From Deltaproteobacteria bacterium (lineage in GTDB: Bacteria > Desulfobacterota > Binatia > UBA1149 > SPBQ01): 64,000 nucleotides of DNA. This document shows, in pieces, positions 1 to 8,925 of the stretch (position 1 is its first letter; every line of letters begins with the position of its first letter). A program made the translations under genes and the position numbers. The notes beneath the pieces are model-generated. The model did no database searches and was not told the DNA's origin. It saw nothing but the letters and a program-made list of their open reading frames with translations. Location of the stretch: contig JAJCZM010000044.1 in the NCBI GenBank assembly GCA_029262375.1, positions 248,001-312,000 on the forward strand. The letters run 5' to 3'.

Positions 1-264
1 ATCCACGAACGCGACGGCTGGCGCTGTCGTGTGCCGGCCTGTAGCTCGCGGCGCAACCTGCAAGAACATCACGTGCTGTTCCGTTCACGCGGCGGCGGCA
101 ACGAACGCGGAAACCGGATTTCGATTTGCGCCTGGCACCATCTGCGCGGCATTCACGCGGGCCGCGTCCGCGCGCATGGCGATGCCGAGACAGGAATACA
201 CTGGCAGCTCGGGCCGACACCCAGCCTAGTTACGCTGGTCGACGACACCTACACGCAGCACTGA
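1..264 (+). CDS. HNH endonuclease, C-terminal fragment (5' end outside window)
   Basis: Frame 1 is open from the first base to a TGA at 262-264 and reads as the C-terminal end of an HNH nuclease. The visible pattern is Cys-x4-Cys, then an EHH motif (LQEHHVLF), then an Asn and a second Cys-x2-HH (ICAWHHLRGIH), which is the zinc/metal-binding beta-beta-alpha fold. HNH proteins of this type cut DNA and are often stand-alone or mobile. The N-terminal part lies to the left, so the full domain content (for example a DUF222 region) cannot be judged. Confidence 0.8.
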   Translation: MHERDGWRCRVPACSSRRNLQEHHVLFRSRGGGNERGNRISICAWHHLRGIHAGRVRAHGDAETGIHWQLGPTPSLVTLVDDTYTQH

Positions 265-272
265 CCACGACA

Positions 273-1256
273 TTACAGAACAACGCCGATCCCGACGATC
301 AGACACGCCGCCATCACCAGATGAATCACCGCGAAGAAGTTCGCCCACAGCGGATTTGTCACACTGTACACATTCACCCAGACCGGCAGCGGCAGCGTCG
401 TCGAGACCATCCCGCGCGGGTACAGCACCTGATTGAAGAACGTCGCGAAGCACAGACAGCTCCCGATCCAGATCAGAAACGACATCACCAACACAGGGGC
501 CTCGCCGCGCGAGTACACCACCGGCGCCCCGATGAGCACGGTCAAAAATCCGAGTAACACACCGTGATTGCGCCACTGCTCGAAGATCTGAACGTAGTAG
601 CGTGAAGCCCGCTCCACTCGCTCGGGTGTCGTAAAGCCGGGGTACACGTCTTCAAAGAGGTCTACAAGAATCACGCCGAGCGATACGTAGAACCCCGCGA
701 GCAGCAGACACTGAGGCGCACTGCCGACGACGCCCGAGGTAGTCGCCACAACGAAGACTGCCGTCGCCGCCAGCGCGGCGGTGAGATAGATCTTCACGCC
801 GAGATCTGCCGAGACGAACTGCATCTCGCCGTCGTACTCTCGGCGCTCGGCGATGCAGATGCCGTCGTCATCGATTGTCGTCAGCGGACCGTCGGCGACT
901 TCCTCAACGGCGGCCTCGGCCAACTCGGTGGCCAGAACCGATTGAAACCACAGATGCGCAGCGGCCAAACACACTGCGATCACTAGAACTGCGCCGGTAA
1001 GAAGAACGGGATCGGCATCGCCTTCGACTTCCGAAAGCCGAGCAACCGCAATCGCCGTCCAGCCGAACAGCCCCAGCAGCCAGAGACGATCCAGCCACAG
1101 GGTGAGGCCGACGTATTCACTGACCGAGACAATCGAGAACGGACTCGGGTCGCTACGTAGGCAAAGGCTGGTCGAGAGTCCCATGATGATCGGGAAAAAC
1201 ATCATGGCGCAGGCGTGAAGTAGCGCCGACATGACGCCGACGAGTGCGGCGTCCAT
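273..1256 (-). CDS. Multi-pass integral membrane protein of unknown function
   Basis: About 327 residues from the ATG at 1256. A longer reading from 1331 adds 25 residues that do not look like a leader. Hydrophobic helices appear near the N-terminus (SALLHACAMMFFPIIMGL), around residues 65-75 and 90-110, near 165-215, and in the C-terminal third. A hydrophilic stretch in the middle contains charged residues and one TTIDDDGIC segment. I do not recognise the family. It ends 8 bp after the HNH gene, convergently, and diverges from the peroxidase-like gene at 1367. Membrane placement is secure; function is unknown. Confidence 0.7.
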   Translation of the reverse strand: MDAALVGVMSALLHACAMMFFPIIMGLSTSLCLRSDPSPFSIVSVSEYVGLTLWLDRLWLLGLFGWTAIAVARLSEVEGDADPVLLTGAVLVIAVCLAAAHLWFQSVLATELAEAAVEEVADGPLTTIDDDGICIAERREYDGEMQFVSADLGVKIYLTAALAATAVFVVATTSGVVGSAPQCLLLAGFYVSLGVILVDLFEDVYPGFTTPERVERASRYYVQIFEQWRNHGVLLGFLTVLIGAPVVYSRGEAPVLVMSFLIWIGSCLCFATFFNQVLYPRGMVSTTLPLPVWVNVYSVTNPLWANFFAVIHLVMAACLIVGIGVVL

Positions 1257-1366
1257 CACGCGCTTTCCTGTTTCACCGTAGCTGGCGTCATTGCGACCAT
1301 CCGCGCAAAATAGCCCCGCGTTTCTCGGCAAGTCAACGCCGCCGCGCCGCTTCGGAGCACGTCCCC

Positions 1367-2113
1367 ATGATCGACTACACCAATACTGACTACACGGTAC
1401 GCGACGACATCGTCGCGTCGCAGATCAGAGCGTGGGATTCGCTCGCTCGGCCGGGAACCTGGTGGACGGCTGCCGAGCGTATAGCCATTGCGCAGCAAGT
1501 GCGTGCATCGCGCCATTGCTCACTGTGCCGCGAACGCAAACAGGCTCTGTCGCCCAACGCCGTCGAAGGCCGTCACAACGGTTCCGACGACGCCACTGCC
1601 CCGCTCTCGATAGCCACGATCGACGCCGTACACCGCATCGTGACGGATCCGGGTCGACTCGTGCGCGGGCTTGTGGACGCGATGATTGCCGACGGACTGA
1701 GCGACGCACACTACATCGAGTTGGTCGGTATCGTGTGCGTGGTCACGGCAATCGACGGCTTCGCGCGCACGATCGGCGCCGAGCAAGCACCGTTTCCATC
1801 TCCGCGTCCCGGAGATCCTGCGCGCTTGCGACCGAAGCATCTCGTAGACGACGGCTACTGGACGCCGACGATTCCCTTCATCGATGGCCAAAGCACCGGC
1901 CTCTATGAACATGCCAATTTCATGCCGAACGTCGGCCGCGGTCTCAGCCTGGTTCCGCAAGCGACGCGGACCGCGCAGGATCTCATGCTCGCGCACTACA
2001 TGCCGTACACCAGCGTGATCTCGAACTACGAACCGCCGAATCGTCCGATCGATCGCATGCAGATCGAACTGGTAGCCGGACGCGTCTCAGCGAAGAACGA
2101 CTGCTTCTATTGA
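1367..2113 (+). CDS. Carboxymuconolactone decarboxylase/AhpD-like protein
   Basis: 248 residues from the ATG at 1367 (MIDYTNTDYTVRDD). An upstream start at 1244 would add an Arg-rich tail unlike a real protein. The first third carries a Cys-x2-Cys pair (HCSLCRER), as in AhpD-like peroxidase-related proteins, and the middle helices (HYIELVGIVCVVTAIDGFAR) match the helical core of the CMD fold. The C-terminal half has DQ/Pro-rich segments and ends NDCFY. The family commonly acts in peroxide or quinone reduction, but the substrate here is unknown. The next small gene starts 16 bp downstream and also looks CMD-like. Confidence 0.65.
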   Translation: MIDYTNTDYTVRDDIVASQIRAWDSLARPGTWWTAAERIAIAQQVRASRHCSLCRERKQALSPNAVEGRHNGSDDATAPLSIATIDAVHRIVTDPGRLVRGLVDAMIADGLSDAHYIELVGIVCVVTAIDGFARTIGAEQAPFPSPRPGDPARLRPKHLVDDGYWTPTIPFIDGQSTGLYEHANFMPNVGRGLSLVPQATRTAQDLMLAHYMPYTSVISNYEPPNRPIDRMQIELVAGRVSAKNDCFY

Positions 2114-2128
2114 GCAACGTCGCACGCG

Positions 2129-2485
2129 ATGATGCTCCGTGCGAGCAGCGACGAAAAAGGCGCGAACGCCGATATCAATATGATTTCAGACATCTCGGCT
2201 GGCTCAGACGAGGACCGTTCGGATGGCGGAATCACACACGGCCGCATGATCATCGACCTCGTCGACGCTTCGCTCGATGATCCCGACGGCGATCCCAGCG
2301 AGGCACGTCGGCGGCTTCGTGACGTCGCCGGCCCGGGTTTGATCGTCGAAGTCGGCGCGGTACTCGCCATGTTCCATCTCAACGATCGCGTCGCGGACGC
2401 ATGCGGCGTTCCGCTCGACGAGTTCGGTATCGAGATTCGCCGCGCGGTCGGCGAGCAACTGGGGATGGATGCCGGCGGCTTGTGA
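2129..2485 (+). CDS. Small conserved protein, possible partial CMD-like domain
   Basis: 118 residues, acidic in the N-terminal half. The C-terminal half reads VEVGAVLAMFHLNDRVADACG, resembling the terminal helices of carboxymuconolactone-decarboxylase-type proteins (membership inferred from the AMFHLNDRVADA pattern). The start could also be the ATG at 2180. It follows the CMD-like gene with 16 bp between, so the two are probably cotranscribed. Whether it is a complete small protein or a remnant cannot be settled from sequence alone. Confidence 0.5.
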   Translation: MMLRASSDEKGANADINMISDISAGSDEDRSDGGITHGRMIIDLVDASLDDPDGDPSEARRRLRDVAGPGLIVEVGAVLAMFHLNDRVADACGVPLDEFGIEIRRAVGEQLGMDAGGL

Positions 2486-2524
2486 GATTCGCCAGGGCGT
2501 CGCAGATTCGCAGATTCGACGACC

Positions 2525-3265
2525 CTAACGCCGCCAAGCAAAGCGACAAGCCTGCCAGCTGTACGAGAACAACATTCGCAACAGCGGAGACTTGCTCTCA
2601 CCCGCTTCGCGCGGTCGGTATACGACTGGAATCTCGACCAAACGTTTTCCGTTGGCGCCCACGTACCACAACAGTCGGAAGTAATAGTCACCGTAGCCAT
2701 GGTAGATCCGGTCAGCGGGCAACGAGTCGAGAAGATCTCGGCGCGCGATGAAGAAGCCACTCAGATTGTCCCGCATGCCGGTTCCCACGACCGCACGGAT
2801 GATCATATTCATCGCGCGACTTCCCCACTGTCTACCGGCGCTATACATGCCGCCGTCACCGACGAAACGGGAGCCGCTCACCAAATCGGCCGTCGATGCC
2901 GCCTCGAGCAAACGCGTAAGATCGTTCGGATCGTGATTGAAGTCGGCATCCATCACGATCACTCGCTCGCCCACCGCTGCAGTGATCCCGTCCCTGATCG
3001 AGTACGCCAACCCGCGCTCACCTCGCCGTTGCATCACACGAACGCGGGAATCGGCGCCGAACGTCGTCACGACCAAGTCGGCCGTGCGATCGGGGCTGTC
3101 GTCGTCAACGACCAACACCTCGACTGCCGGCGTTGCCCGCTCGAGCACCGCGAGCACTTCGCCCACGACGTCGCAGATACTCCCCGCCTCGTTGTACGTG
3201 GGCAGCACCACACTGACCTCGCATGGCGCATTCGAGACAAGCCGACTGTCTGACGGTTCGGGCAC
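2525..3265 (-). CDS. GT2 glycosyltransferase, polyprenol-phosphate mannosyltransferase (DPM1)-like
   Basis: 246 residues from a GTG at 3265. The GT-A fold signature is clear: VVLPTYNEAGSI, then VLVVDDDSPDRTADL, then the metal-binding VIVMDADFNHDP, then DLVSGSRFVGDGG and the acceptor-loop DNLSGFF. Order and spacing match dolichol/polyprenol-phosphate hexosyltransferases, which make a membrane-lipid-linked sugar donor at the cytoplasmic face. No transmembrane helices follow the catalytic domain, so it is the soluble form. It ends 39 bp from the previous gene, convergently, and stands back-to-back with the radical SAM gene. The exact start is uncertain. Confidence 0.9.
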   Translation of the reverse strand: MPEPSDSRLVSNAPCEVSVVLPTYNEAGSICDVVGEVLAVLERATPAVEVLVVDDDSPDRTADLVVTTFGADSRVRVMQRRGERGLAYSIRDGITAAVGERVIVMDADFNHDPNDLTRLLEAASTADLVSGSRFVGDGGMYSAGRQWGSRAMNMIIRAVVGTGMRDNLSGFFIARRDLLDSLPADRIYHGYGDYYFRLLWYVGANGKRLVEIPVVYRPREAGESKSPLLRMLFSYSWQACRFAWRR

Positions 3266-3349
3266 GAGGCGCAGCTAATCCCGGCGAACGCTGCCGGGCA
3301 AGCGACTGTCTGTGTTGTGTTGCCGGAATCGCGCCTGTGTAATCGCGGC

Positions 3350-4459
3350 ATGTGGTCTCTCGGCGCTCGCCTGCCCATCTATGCGCTCTCGCGAAACTCG
3401 CGAAAGCCTCCGCTGATGCCGGCGAGCGTCGCTTTCAACCTGCTGTACGCGTGCAATTCACGCTGTAAGACCTGCAATATCTACGAACGGAAGGTCAGCC
3501 CGCTGACTGTAGAAGAGTTCGAACGCATCTTTCATTCGCTCGGCACCGCGCCCGTTTGGGCGGTGCTCACCGGCGGCGAGCCGTTCTTGCGCAAAGACAC
3601 CGCCGACATCGCCATCGCACTGGCCAAACAGTGCCGGCCCGAGTTCGTCACCATCGCCACGAACGGCACGATGCCCGAGCGAACGCTTTCGCAAATCGAG
3701 CGCATTGCTACCGAAGCACCAGACACCGACTGGGTCGTGAATCTTTCGTTAGACGATCTCGGCGAACGTCACGACGAAATCCGCGTAACCCTCAACAACT
3801 GGGCCAACGCGATGGAAACACTGTCGGGCCTGCGCGCACTCGCGGCACCGAACGTGACCGTCGGCGTGCATACCTGCATCTCAGCCTTCAATGCGCATCG
3901 CTTCGACGAAATCCACGAGGGCATTCTCGCGCTCGAACCCGATTCGTACATTGTGGAAATGGCCGAGGAACGCGGAGAACTACTCAACAGCTTGGAGTCG
4001 ATCGAGCCTTCGCCGGAGCACTACAAACACGCAGTGCAGTCTCTTCAAGAGAGATTGCGCAACGCCGACCCGAATACGAAGGCCACCCGCCTCGTGCGCG
4101 CCCTGCGCCTTCGCTACTACAAGATGACCGAGAACTACCTCGACCAGGGAAGCAGGCGCGAGCAGATGGTGCCGTGCATGGCGGGGTGGATGTCGGTACA
4201 CATCGGCGCCGACGGCGAAGTCTGGACCTGCAGCACACGCGCCGAAGCGATCGGCAAGCTGCGCGAGGAGAGCTACGACTTCAAGAAGATTTGGCGCGGC
4301 GAACGCGCCCAGGAAATGCGCCGGTCGATTCGAGCCCGTGAATGCGCCTGCCCGATGGTCAGTTCGGCCTACATGTCGATGATCGCAGATCCGGCGAGCG
4401 TGACACGCATTGCCGCCGACTATCTCCGACTCGGCGGCAACGGCGTAGGGAAGAAATGA
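3350..4459 (+). CDS. Radical SAM protein with SPASM-like C-terminus
   Basis: 369 residues from the ATG at 3350; a TTG at 3317 is an alternative. The CxxxCxxC cluster motif is at residues 35-42 (CNSRCKTC), binding the SAM [4Fe-4S] cluster. It is followed by the GGEPFLRKD segment typical of this superfamily. The C-terminal third has a Cys pair pattern (MVPCMAGWMSV, VWTCSTR, ECACPMV) like the SPASM/twitch region that holds auxiliary clusters. The gene overlaps the following glycosyltransferase by four bases (ATGA), so they are translationally coupled. A role in modifying a lipid or glycan precursor is inferred from neighbours only. Confidence 0.9.
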   Translation: MWSLGARLPIYALSRNSRKPPLMPASVAFNLLYACNSRCKTCNIYERKVSPLTVEEFERIFHSLGTAPVWAVLTGGEPFLRKDTADIAIALAKQCRPEFVTIATNGTMPERTLSQIERIATEAPDTDWVVNLSLDDLGERHDEIRVTLNNWANAMETLSGLRALAAPNVTVGVHTCISAFNAHRFDEIHEGILALEPDSYIVEMAEERGELLNSLESIEPSPEHYKHAVQSLQERLRNADPNTKATRLVRALRLRYYKMTENYLDQGSRREQMVPCMAGWMSVHIGADGEVWTCSTRAEAIGKLREESYDFKKIWRGERAQEMRRSIRARECACPMVSSAYMSMIADPASVTRIAADYLRLGGNGVGKK

Positions 4460-5427
4460 CGAACCACACGCTCCCGAGCTACGCCGTCGGGATCATGGCG
4501 TACAACGAAGAGGCGACCATCGCGCGCGTGATCGAAGCGGCCCTGGCCGAACGGTCGGCGACAGCCGACCTACTCGAGATCGTCGTCGTGTCGAGTGCAT
4601 GCAACGACCGCACCGACGACATCGTTCGCGAGATCGCGCGACACGACTCGCGCGTTCGGCTGATTACCGAACCCGAGCGGCGCGGCAAGATCGTCGCCGA
4701 TAACCTGTTCTTCAAAAACACGGACGCCGACCTCCTGGTGCTCTGCAATGCCGACGTCATTCCCGAACCGGGAGCGATCGCGCTACTTTTGGCACCACTC
4801 GAAGACCCCGAAGTCGGGATGGTCGGAGCCAGAGTCTACCCGCGGGTAAGCAGCGGCCGTGACCAGGGCTTCTTCGACTTCGCGAACCAACTGCTCTGGG
4901 ATATCCACCACCGTATTGTCTTGGCGCAGCCTAAGATGGGTGAGACGGTCGCGTTTCGTCGCTTCATCGACGAAATCCCCGAAGACCTGATCGGGGACGA
5001 AGCCTTTCTCGAAGCCACTGCTCGCGCGCGCGGACTCTCGGTTCTGTACGTTCCCGAGGCTCGCGTGTCGGCCGGGTGCCCAACGACGGCCGGTGAATAT
5101 TTTGCAGTGCGCCGACGCAATACCTGCGCGCACGAATTGCTCAGCATGCGCACCGGCCACGAGGTCGCGACGCTCAGCGCGATACCGATCGTACGCATGC
5201 TGGGGTCGATGGCGCGCGCGCATGTCGCGCGCGTATCGCAGCTCGGCCTATCGCTCGCATCGATAACGACGAGCGCACGAAAAGCGATCTGGACACTCGG
5301 GGTGATCGCCATCGAAGCGGCCGCACGAATCATGGGCAAGCTCGATGCCCGACAGCAGCCGCAACAGCACGTCAACTGGCGAGTGGCGCGTTCGGCGCGA
5401 GACCGCGACGGTGCGGCGGTTCGCTAG
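4456..5427 (+). CDS. GT2 family glycosyltransferase
   Basis: 323 residues, start fixed by the ATGA overlap with the radical SAM gene. GT-A features: VGIMAYNEEATIARVI at the N-terminus, a VVVSSACNDRTDDIV donor-binding strand, and VLCNADVIPEPGAI as the DxD-equivalent (NAD). The sequence then holds a long region with EAFLEATARARG and a basic C-terminus. It resembles processive/biofilm-type GT2 enzymes without membrane helices, apart from a weak hydrophobic segment near residue 280. The 3' end overlaps the oppositely oriented aminotransferase gene by four bases. Confidence 0.85.
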   Translation: MTNHTLPSYAVGIMAYNEEATIARVIEAALAERSATADLLEIVVVSSACNDRTDDIVREIARHDSRVRLITEPERRGKIVADNLFFKNTDADLLVLCNADVIPEPGAIALLLAPLEDPEVGMVGARVYPRVSSGRDQGFFDFANQLLWDIHHRIVLAQPKMGETVAFRRFIDEIPEDLIGDEAFLEATARARGLSVLYVPEARVSAGCPTTAGEYFAVRRRNTCAHELLSMRTGHEVATLSAIPIVRMLGSMARAHVARVSQLGLSLASITTSARKAIWTLGVIAIEAAARIMGKLDARQQPQQHVNWRVARSARDRDGAAVR

Positions 5428-6512
5428 TCGGCCAGTCCCACGCACACCGCAGTCACGACGCGGTCGATCTGATCGTCGGTCATACTCGACCATGTCGGCA
5501 ACCAAATACCGCGTGCGGCAATCTCTCGCGCCACGCGATAGTCACCGCGGGCTCCCGCCCGAAACAGTTCAAGATCGGGCAATGCCGGCCAGATCGCACG
5601 CGCATCGATCCCGTCCGCCCGGCACGCAGCCAGGATCGACGCACGATCGTCGGTCCGCTCGGCTAGAACCGTATACAGCCAAACGGACTCTTCGGCCCAC
5701 TCGGCCACAGGACGCTGCGATAGCGACGTCCCGGACAGGGCGTCGTCGTACGCCTTCGCAACCCGCCGACGGCCGGCGACCAGTTCGTCCCAACGCTGGA
5801 CTTGCCCCAAGCCGATCGCAGCGCAGACGTTTCCCATGCGGTAGTTGCGCCCGATCTCGGTATGAACGTACGGATCACTCGCCGACATGCCATGGTTGTT
5901 CATGAGCCCTATACGCTCGGCGAGCGCTGCGTCGTCGACGAGAACGCAGCCGCCCTCACCGGTGGTGATCGTCTTGTTGGCGTGAAAACTCAGCACCGCC
6001 GCCCTGCCGAACGAGCCGACCGGCCGACCGCGATAGCCTGCACCGTGCGCTTCCGCCGCGTCTTCGACAATCGGTATTCCGAGCGCGCCGAGCGCGTCGT
6101 AGTCACAGGGATGACCGAGCACGTCGACCGCGATCAGCGCCTTGGTACGCGCGCTGCGCACGGCCTCGACGCTGCATGGGTCGAGCGTCCAGGAGTTCTC
6201 GGTGACGTCGGCAAAGACGGGGACCGCACCGACTGCGACAATCGCGCTTGCCGGTGCAGCGAAGGTAAGCGCCGGACAGATGACCTCGTCGCCGGGCCCG
6301 ATATCGAGCGCCCGAAGCACGAGATCGAGCGCCGACGTCCCCGACGACGTCGCGATCGCTCGGGATCGTCCGCAGCGCTCGGCCACTGCTACTTCGAATC
6401 GACTGACGTAGTCGCCGGCTGAAGAAATCCAGCCGCGATCGATCGCGTCGCGCGCATAGCCACGCTCTCGATCCGTGAGATCGACCGACGACAGTCCTAT
6501 CTTCTCCGACAT
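5424..6512 (-). CDS. DegT/DnrJ/EryC1/StrS-family sugar aminotransferase
   Basis: 362 residues from the ATG at 6512 (MSEKIGLSS); an ATG at 6551 is also possible. The PLP aminotransferase pattern is full: SSGTSALDLVLRALDIGPGDEV, the phosphate-binding EDAAEAHGA, and the Schiff-base lysine in SFHANKTITTGEGG (about K180). It resembles perosamine-synthase-type enzymes that aminate nucleotide-bound 4-keto-6-deoxy sugars. With the two glycosyltransferases beside it, it suggests an aminosugar-containing surface glycan or glycolipid; this is inference. Confidence 0.92.
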   Translation of the reverse strand: MSEKIGLSSVDLTDRERGYARDAIDRGWISSAGDYVSRFEVAVAERCGRSRAIATSSGTSALDLVLRALDIGPGDEVICPALTFAAPASAIVAVGAVPVFADVTENSWTLDPCSVEAVRSARTKALIAVDVLGHPCDYDALGALGIPIVEDAAEAHGAGYRGRPVGSFGRAAVLSFHANKTITTGEGGCVLVDDAALAERIGLMNNHGMSASDPYVHTEIGRNYRMGNVCAAIGLGQVQRWDELVAGRRRVAKAYDDALSGTSLSQRPVAEWAEESVWLYTVLAERTDDRASILAACRADGIDARAIWPALPDLELFRAGARGDYRVAREIAARGIWLPTWSSMTDDQIDRVVTAVCVGLAD

Positions 6513-6603
6513 TGCCGGCGCGTGTGGGTCGGCCTTACTCAAGCCGGCCATTGTTTCCAGCGCCTCACCTACGGCAAGTGTTGCGTGTGATCGAACTGGG
6601 CGA

Positions 6604-7677
6604 CTAGAAGAAAGCCGCGGCGTCGAGATCGAGTGCATGGCGCGCGTGGCGCTTCGCCATCGCCGTGAACATTTCATCACCGCGTTCGGTCTGCACGACC
6701 ATCGGGGCTGCAACGATCGTCACCAGGAAGCCCGCTAGGGTCGCGCGGCGATAGTCCTCCCAGCACTCGTCGAAGCTATACTGCGGCGGGATTCCAGCAT
6801 CGCGCATTGCGACCCAATAGTCTTCGACGATTGCACGCTCGTGGATGAGCCGGTCAGCAGGCTGCATTCCGGCACCGAGGAAGTACGCGACGTCCGTCAG
6901 TGGATTCCCGACCGTGACGCTCTGCCAATCGACCGCACAGACGAAGGGCGGGCTACAGTCTTCATTGATGAGCAAATTGTCGAGCCTGTAGTCGATGTGA
7001 ATCAGGGTCTTGGGGCCGTCTTGAATGCGCCACACGTTGTCGGCCTCGGCCATACCCGCAATGATATCTGCTTCATCGGGCTCCAGATGATCGCGAAACC
7101 GCTCGAAGAACGCCGGCAGTTGCGATGCGTAGAGCTCGCGCGTGACGACTGCGGTCTCTGCTGTAAGCGCGCCGAGCCATTCGTGCTGACACAGCTCGGG
7201 GTCACGCCAACTCGGCGCGTGCAAGCCAACCAGCTGCTGGATCGCAGCGTCTGCTACGACGGCATCGCAGCCGGCGAGTTGATCGCCCTGAACGGCCGGC
7301 GCCAGATCCTCAAGCAACAACATGAAATCGGGACCGTTGCCGTCGATCGCGGCGTAGTAGCAGTCGGGGGTCTGAATTCGTAAGCGATTCTGCAGCGTCT
7401 TGTAGAAGGACACTTCCTTTATGAAACTGTTGAGCGCGACACCGGTCGCGCGGCTCGCCGGATCGTCGGAAGCAAACTTTCCAATCAACGAACTCGGCGC
7501 ACTCGGCTTTCCGCCCTCGATGTCGAGCGTGTAGCGAATGCACTTTCCGACCTGCCCGGTACCGATCCGTTCGGCCTCGAAGTCGTGTACTTCGATATCG
7601 CCGCCATGGCCGTGTCGGCGCAACTGCTGCGTAAGCCATTCGGGCGTGATCGTTTCGGCCGTGGGAATTGTCGACAT
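6604..7677 (-). CDS. APH-family phosphotransferase (aminoglycoside-phosphotransferase-like kinase)
   Basis: 357 residues starting at ATG 7677. The kinase-like motifs are LIGKFASDDP (nucleotide-binding Lys), the catalytic loop LIHIDYRLDNLLI (HxDxxxxN) and the metal-binding CAVDWQSVTVGNP. This is the APH/choline-kinase fold, and the sequence resembles the group often found beside acyl-CoA and LLM enzymes in environmental bacteria, where the substrate is unknown. Drug resistance should not be assumed. It reads in the same direction as the LLM gene upstream, 33 bp away, and is followed by the aminotransferase gene. Confidence 0.85.
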   Translation of the reverse strand: MSTIPTAETITPEWLTQQLRRHGHGGDIEVHDFEAERIGTGQVGKCIRYTLDIEGGKPSAPSSLIGKFASDDPASRATGVALNSFIKEVSFYKTLQNRLRIQTPDCYYAAIDGNGPDFMLLLEDLAPAVQGDQLAGCDAVVADAAIQQLVGLHAPSWRDPELCQHEWLGALTAETAVVTRELYASQLPAFFERFRDHLEPDEADIIAGMAEADNVWRIQDGPKTLIHIDYRLDNLLINEDCSPPFVCAVDWQSVTVGNPLTDVAYFLGAGMQPADRLIHERAIVEDYWVAMRDAGIPPQYSFDECWEDYRRATLAGFLVTIVAAPMVVQTERGDEMFTAMAKRHARHALDLDAAAFF

Positions 7678-7710
7678 GCAGAGAACCTCGTTTCGATCGC
7701 GGCCTCAGTT

Positions 7711-8787
7711 TCAGCCGGCTGGGTTCGCGGCTAAATGATCGAAACGCCCGATAGAACGACGCGCCCGGTACGCCGCCACGATGGGAGCGAGCTCCTGCGG
7801 ACTCGCACCGTGCATGATGACACCATCGCAGCCAAGATCGAACTGCGCTTGGATCTTTTGAGCGCAGCGCTCACTGCTCCCGGTAGCGGCCGGGGCCAGC
7901 CACTCGCCGGGTATCAGCGTGGCTATATGCTCAAGTTGCTCGGCGGTGGCCATCGAATCGATGGCGCCGCCGATACTTCTCACGACCTCATCTTTGCGAA
8001 ATCCAGCGAGCACCTCACGGTCCCAGTGGTTCGTTTTCACCATCAGGTCCCCATAGCCCTGCAGATACGTCGCCATGCGCCCGACGGTCTTCTTGAGACG
8101 CAGCGGCTCGGGCAGATGGTCGCCCACCGTGGCAAAACACGACCAAACGCGCACGCTTGCAGGATCTCGCCCAGCTTCTTCGGCCGCGCGTTTGACGGTC
8201 GCGACGCAACGCGCGGTCGTCTCATCGGTGAAATAGGTGTGTAGCACCACAGCGTCGAACACGCGGCCGCCCAGCCGAAGCGAGTTGTCGGCGAACGCGG
8301 CCAGTGAGAGCGGGATCGTGGAGGCGTACTCCGCCCCCATCGCCAACAACGGATACTTTCCGGCCGGGCCGTCGTGACCGAGAACGACTTCTCCGTCCCA
8401 CACCGTTCGCATGAGACCGGCAAAATCTTCCATCTCTGCAGTTTTGATACGAGGGATTCCGTACGCATCGAAGAGCGCAGCGATCCCGCGACCCAGGCCT
8501 AACGAAAATCGACCGCCCGTCAGTTTGTCCATGGTCTTCGCGAACGCCGCAGTGACCATCGGATGTCGTGTGTTGTGGTTCGTCGCCGCCGTAGCGATGC
8601 CGATCTCTTGCGTCACCGCTCCGACGGCACCCGAGAGTGTCGCGGCTTCCTTGATGTTGAAGCGCTCCGAAATGAAGACCGACCCGAAGCCGAGCGCTTC
8701 TCCGAGCTGCACTTCTTCGATGAGGTCGCGCGGAGATTTCGGGGCCCCGGCCAACGCGTAAAAAGCCAGTTCATTCATTCGGTCCAT
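7711..8787 (-). CDS. LLM-class flavin/F420-dependent oxidoreductase (MSMEG_2249-like)
   Basis: 358 residues from the ATG at 8787 (MDRMNELAF); ATG 8778 is equally plausible. The luciferase-like TIM barrel is shown by LGEALGFGSVFISERF near the start, the IGIATAATNHNTRHP strand, the GGRFSLGLGRGIAALFDA segment and VWDGEVV. Length and these motifs resemble the F420-dependent LLM group typified by MSMEG_2249. The cofactor (F420 or FMN) cannot be read directly. It is divergent from the DUF2855 gene at 8926, with about 140 bp between that contains no other gene. Confidence 0.88.
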   Translation of the reverse strand: MDRMNELAFYALAGAPKSPRDLIEEVQLGEALGFGSVFISERFNIKEAATLSGAVGAVTQEIGIATAATNHNTRHPMVTAAFAKTMDKLTGGRFSLGLGRGIAALFDAYGIPRIKTAEMEDFAGLMRTVWDGEVVLGHDGPAGKYPLLAMGAEYASTIPLSLAAFADNSLRLGGRVFDAVVLHTYFTDETTARCVATVKRAAEEAGRDPASVRVWSCFATVGDHLPEPLRLKKTVGRMATYLQGYGDLMVKTNHWDREVLAGFRKDEVVRSIGGAIDSMATAEQLEHIATLIPGEWLAPAATGSSERCAQKIQAQFDLGCDGVIMHGASPQELAPIVAAYRARRSIGRFDHLAANPAG

Positions 8788-8912
8788 AAGGGCAGATTGG
8801 CGTCGCACTCGGACAAGTCAACGGTGAAGCAAGTCAGAGCTGGATCAGAAGCGGAGCGAAGGTAGACTTAATTGGGCCGCTCAGGTTCAACGCGATTACA
8901 ACCCGGAATCAC

Positions 8913-8919
8913 GAGGAGG
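8913..8919 (+). promoter_or_regulatory. Strong ribosome binding site deciding a GTG start
   Basis: GAGGAGG lies six bases before the GTG at 8926. It fixes the start of the DUF2855 gene there rather than at the in-frame TTG 54 bases upstream. Confidence 0.75.
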
Positions 8920-8925
8920 CGACCA

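Noticed and set aside
2107..2760. Minus-strand 217-residue Ser/Arg-rich frame
   Set aside because: Shadow of the small CMD-like gene and the glycosyltransferase region, with biased composition.
8872..8925. TTG-started 18-residue extension of the DUF2855 gene
   Set aside because: A strong ribosome binding site lies inside it and fits the GTG at 8926.
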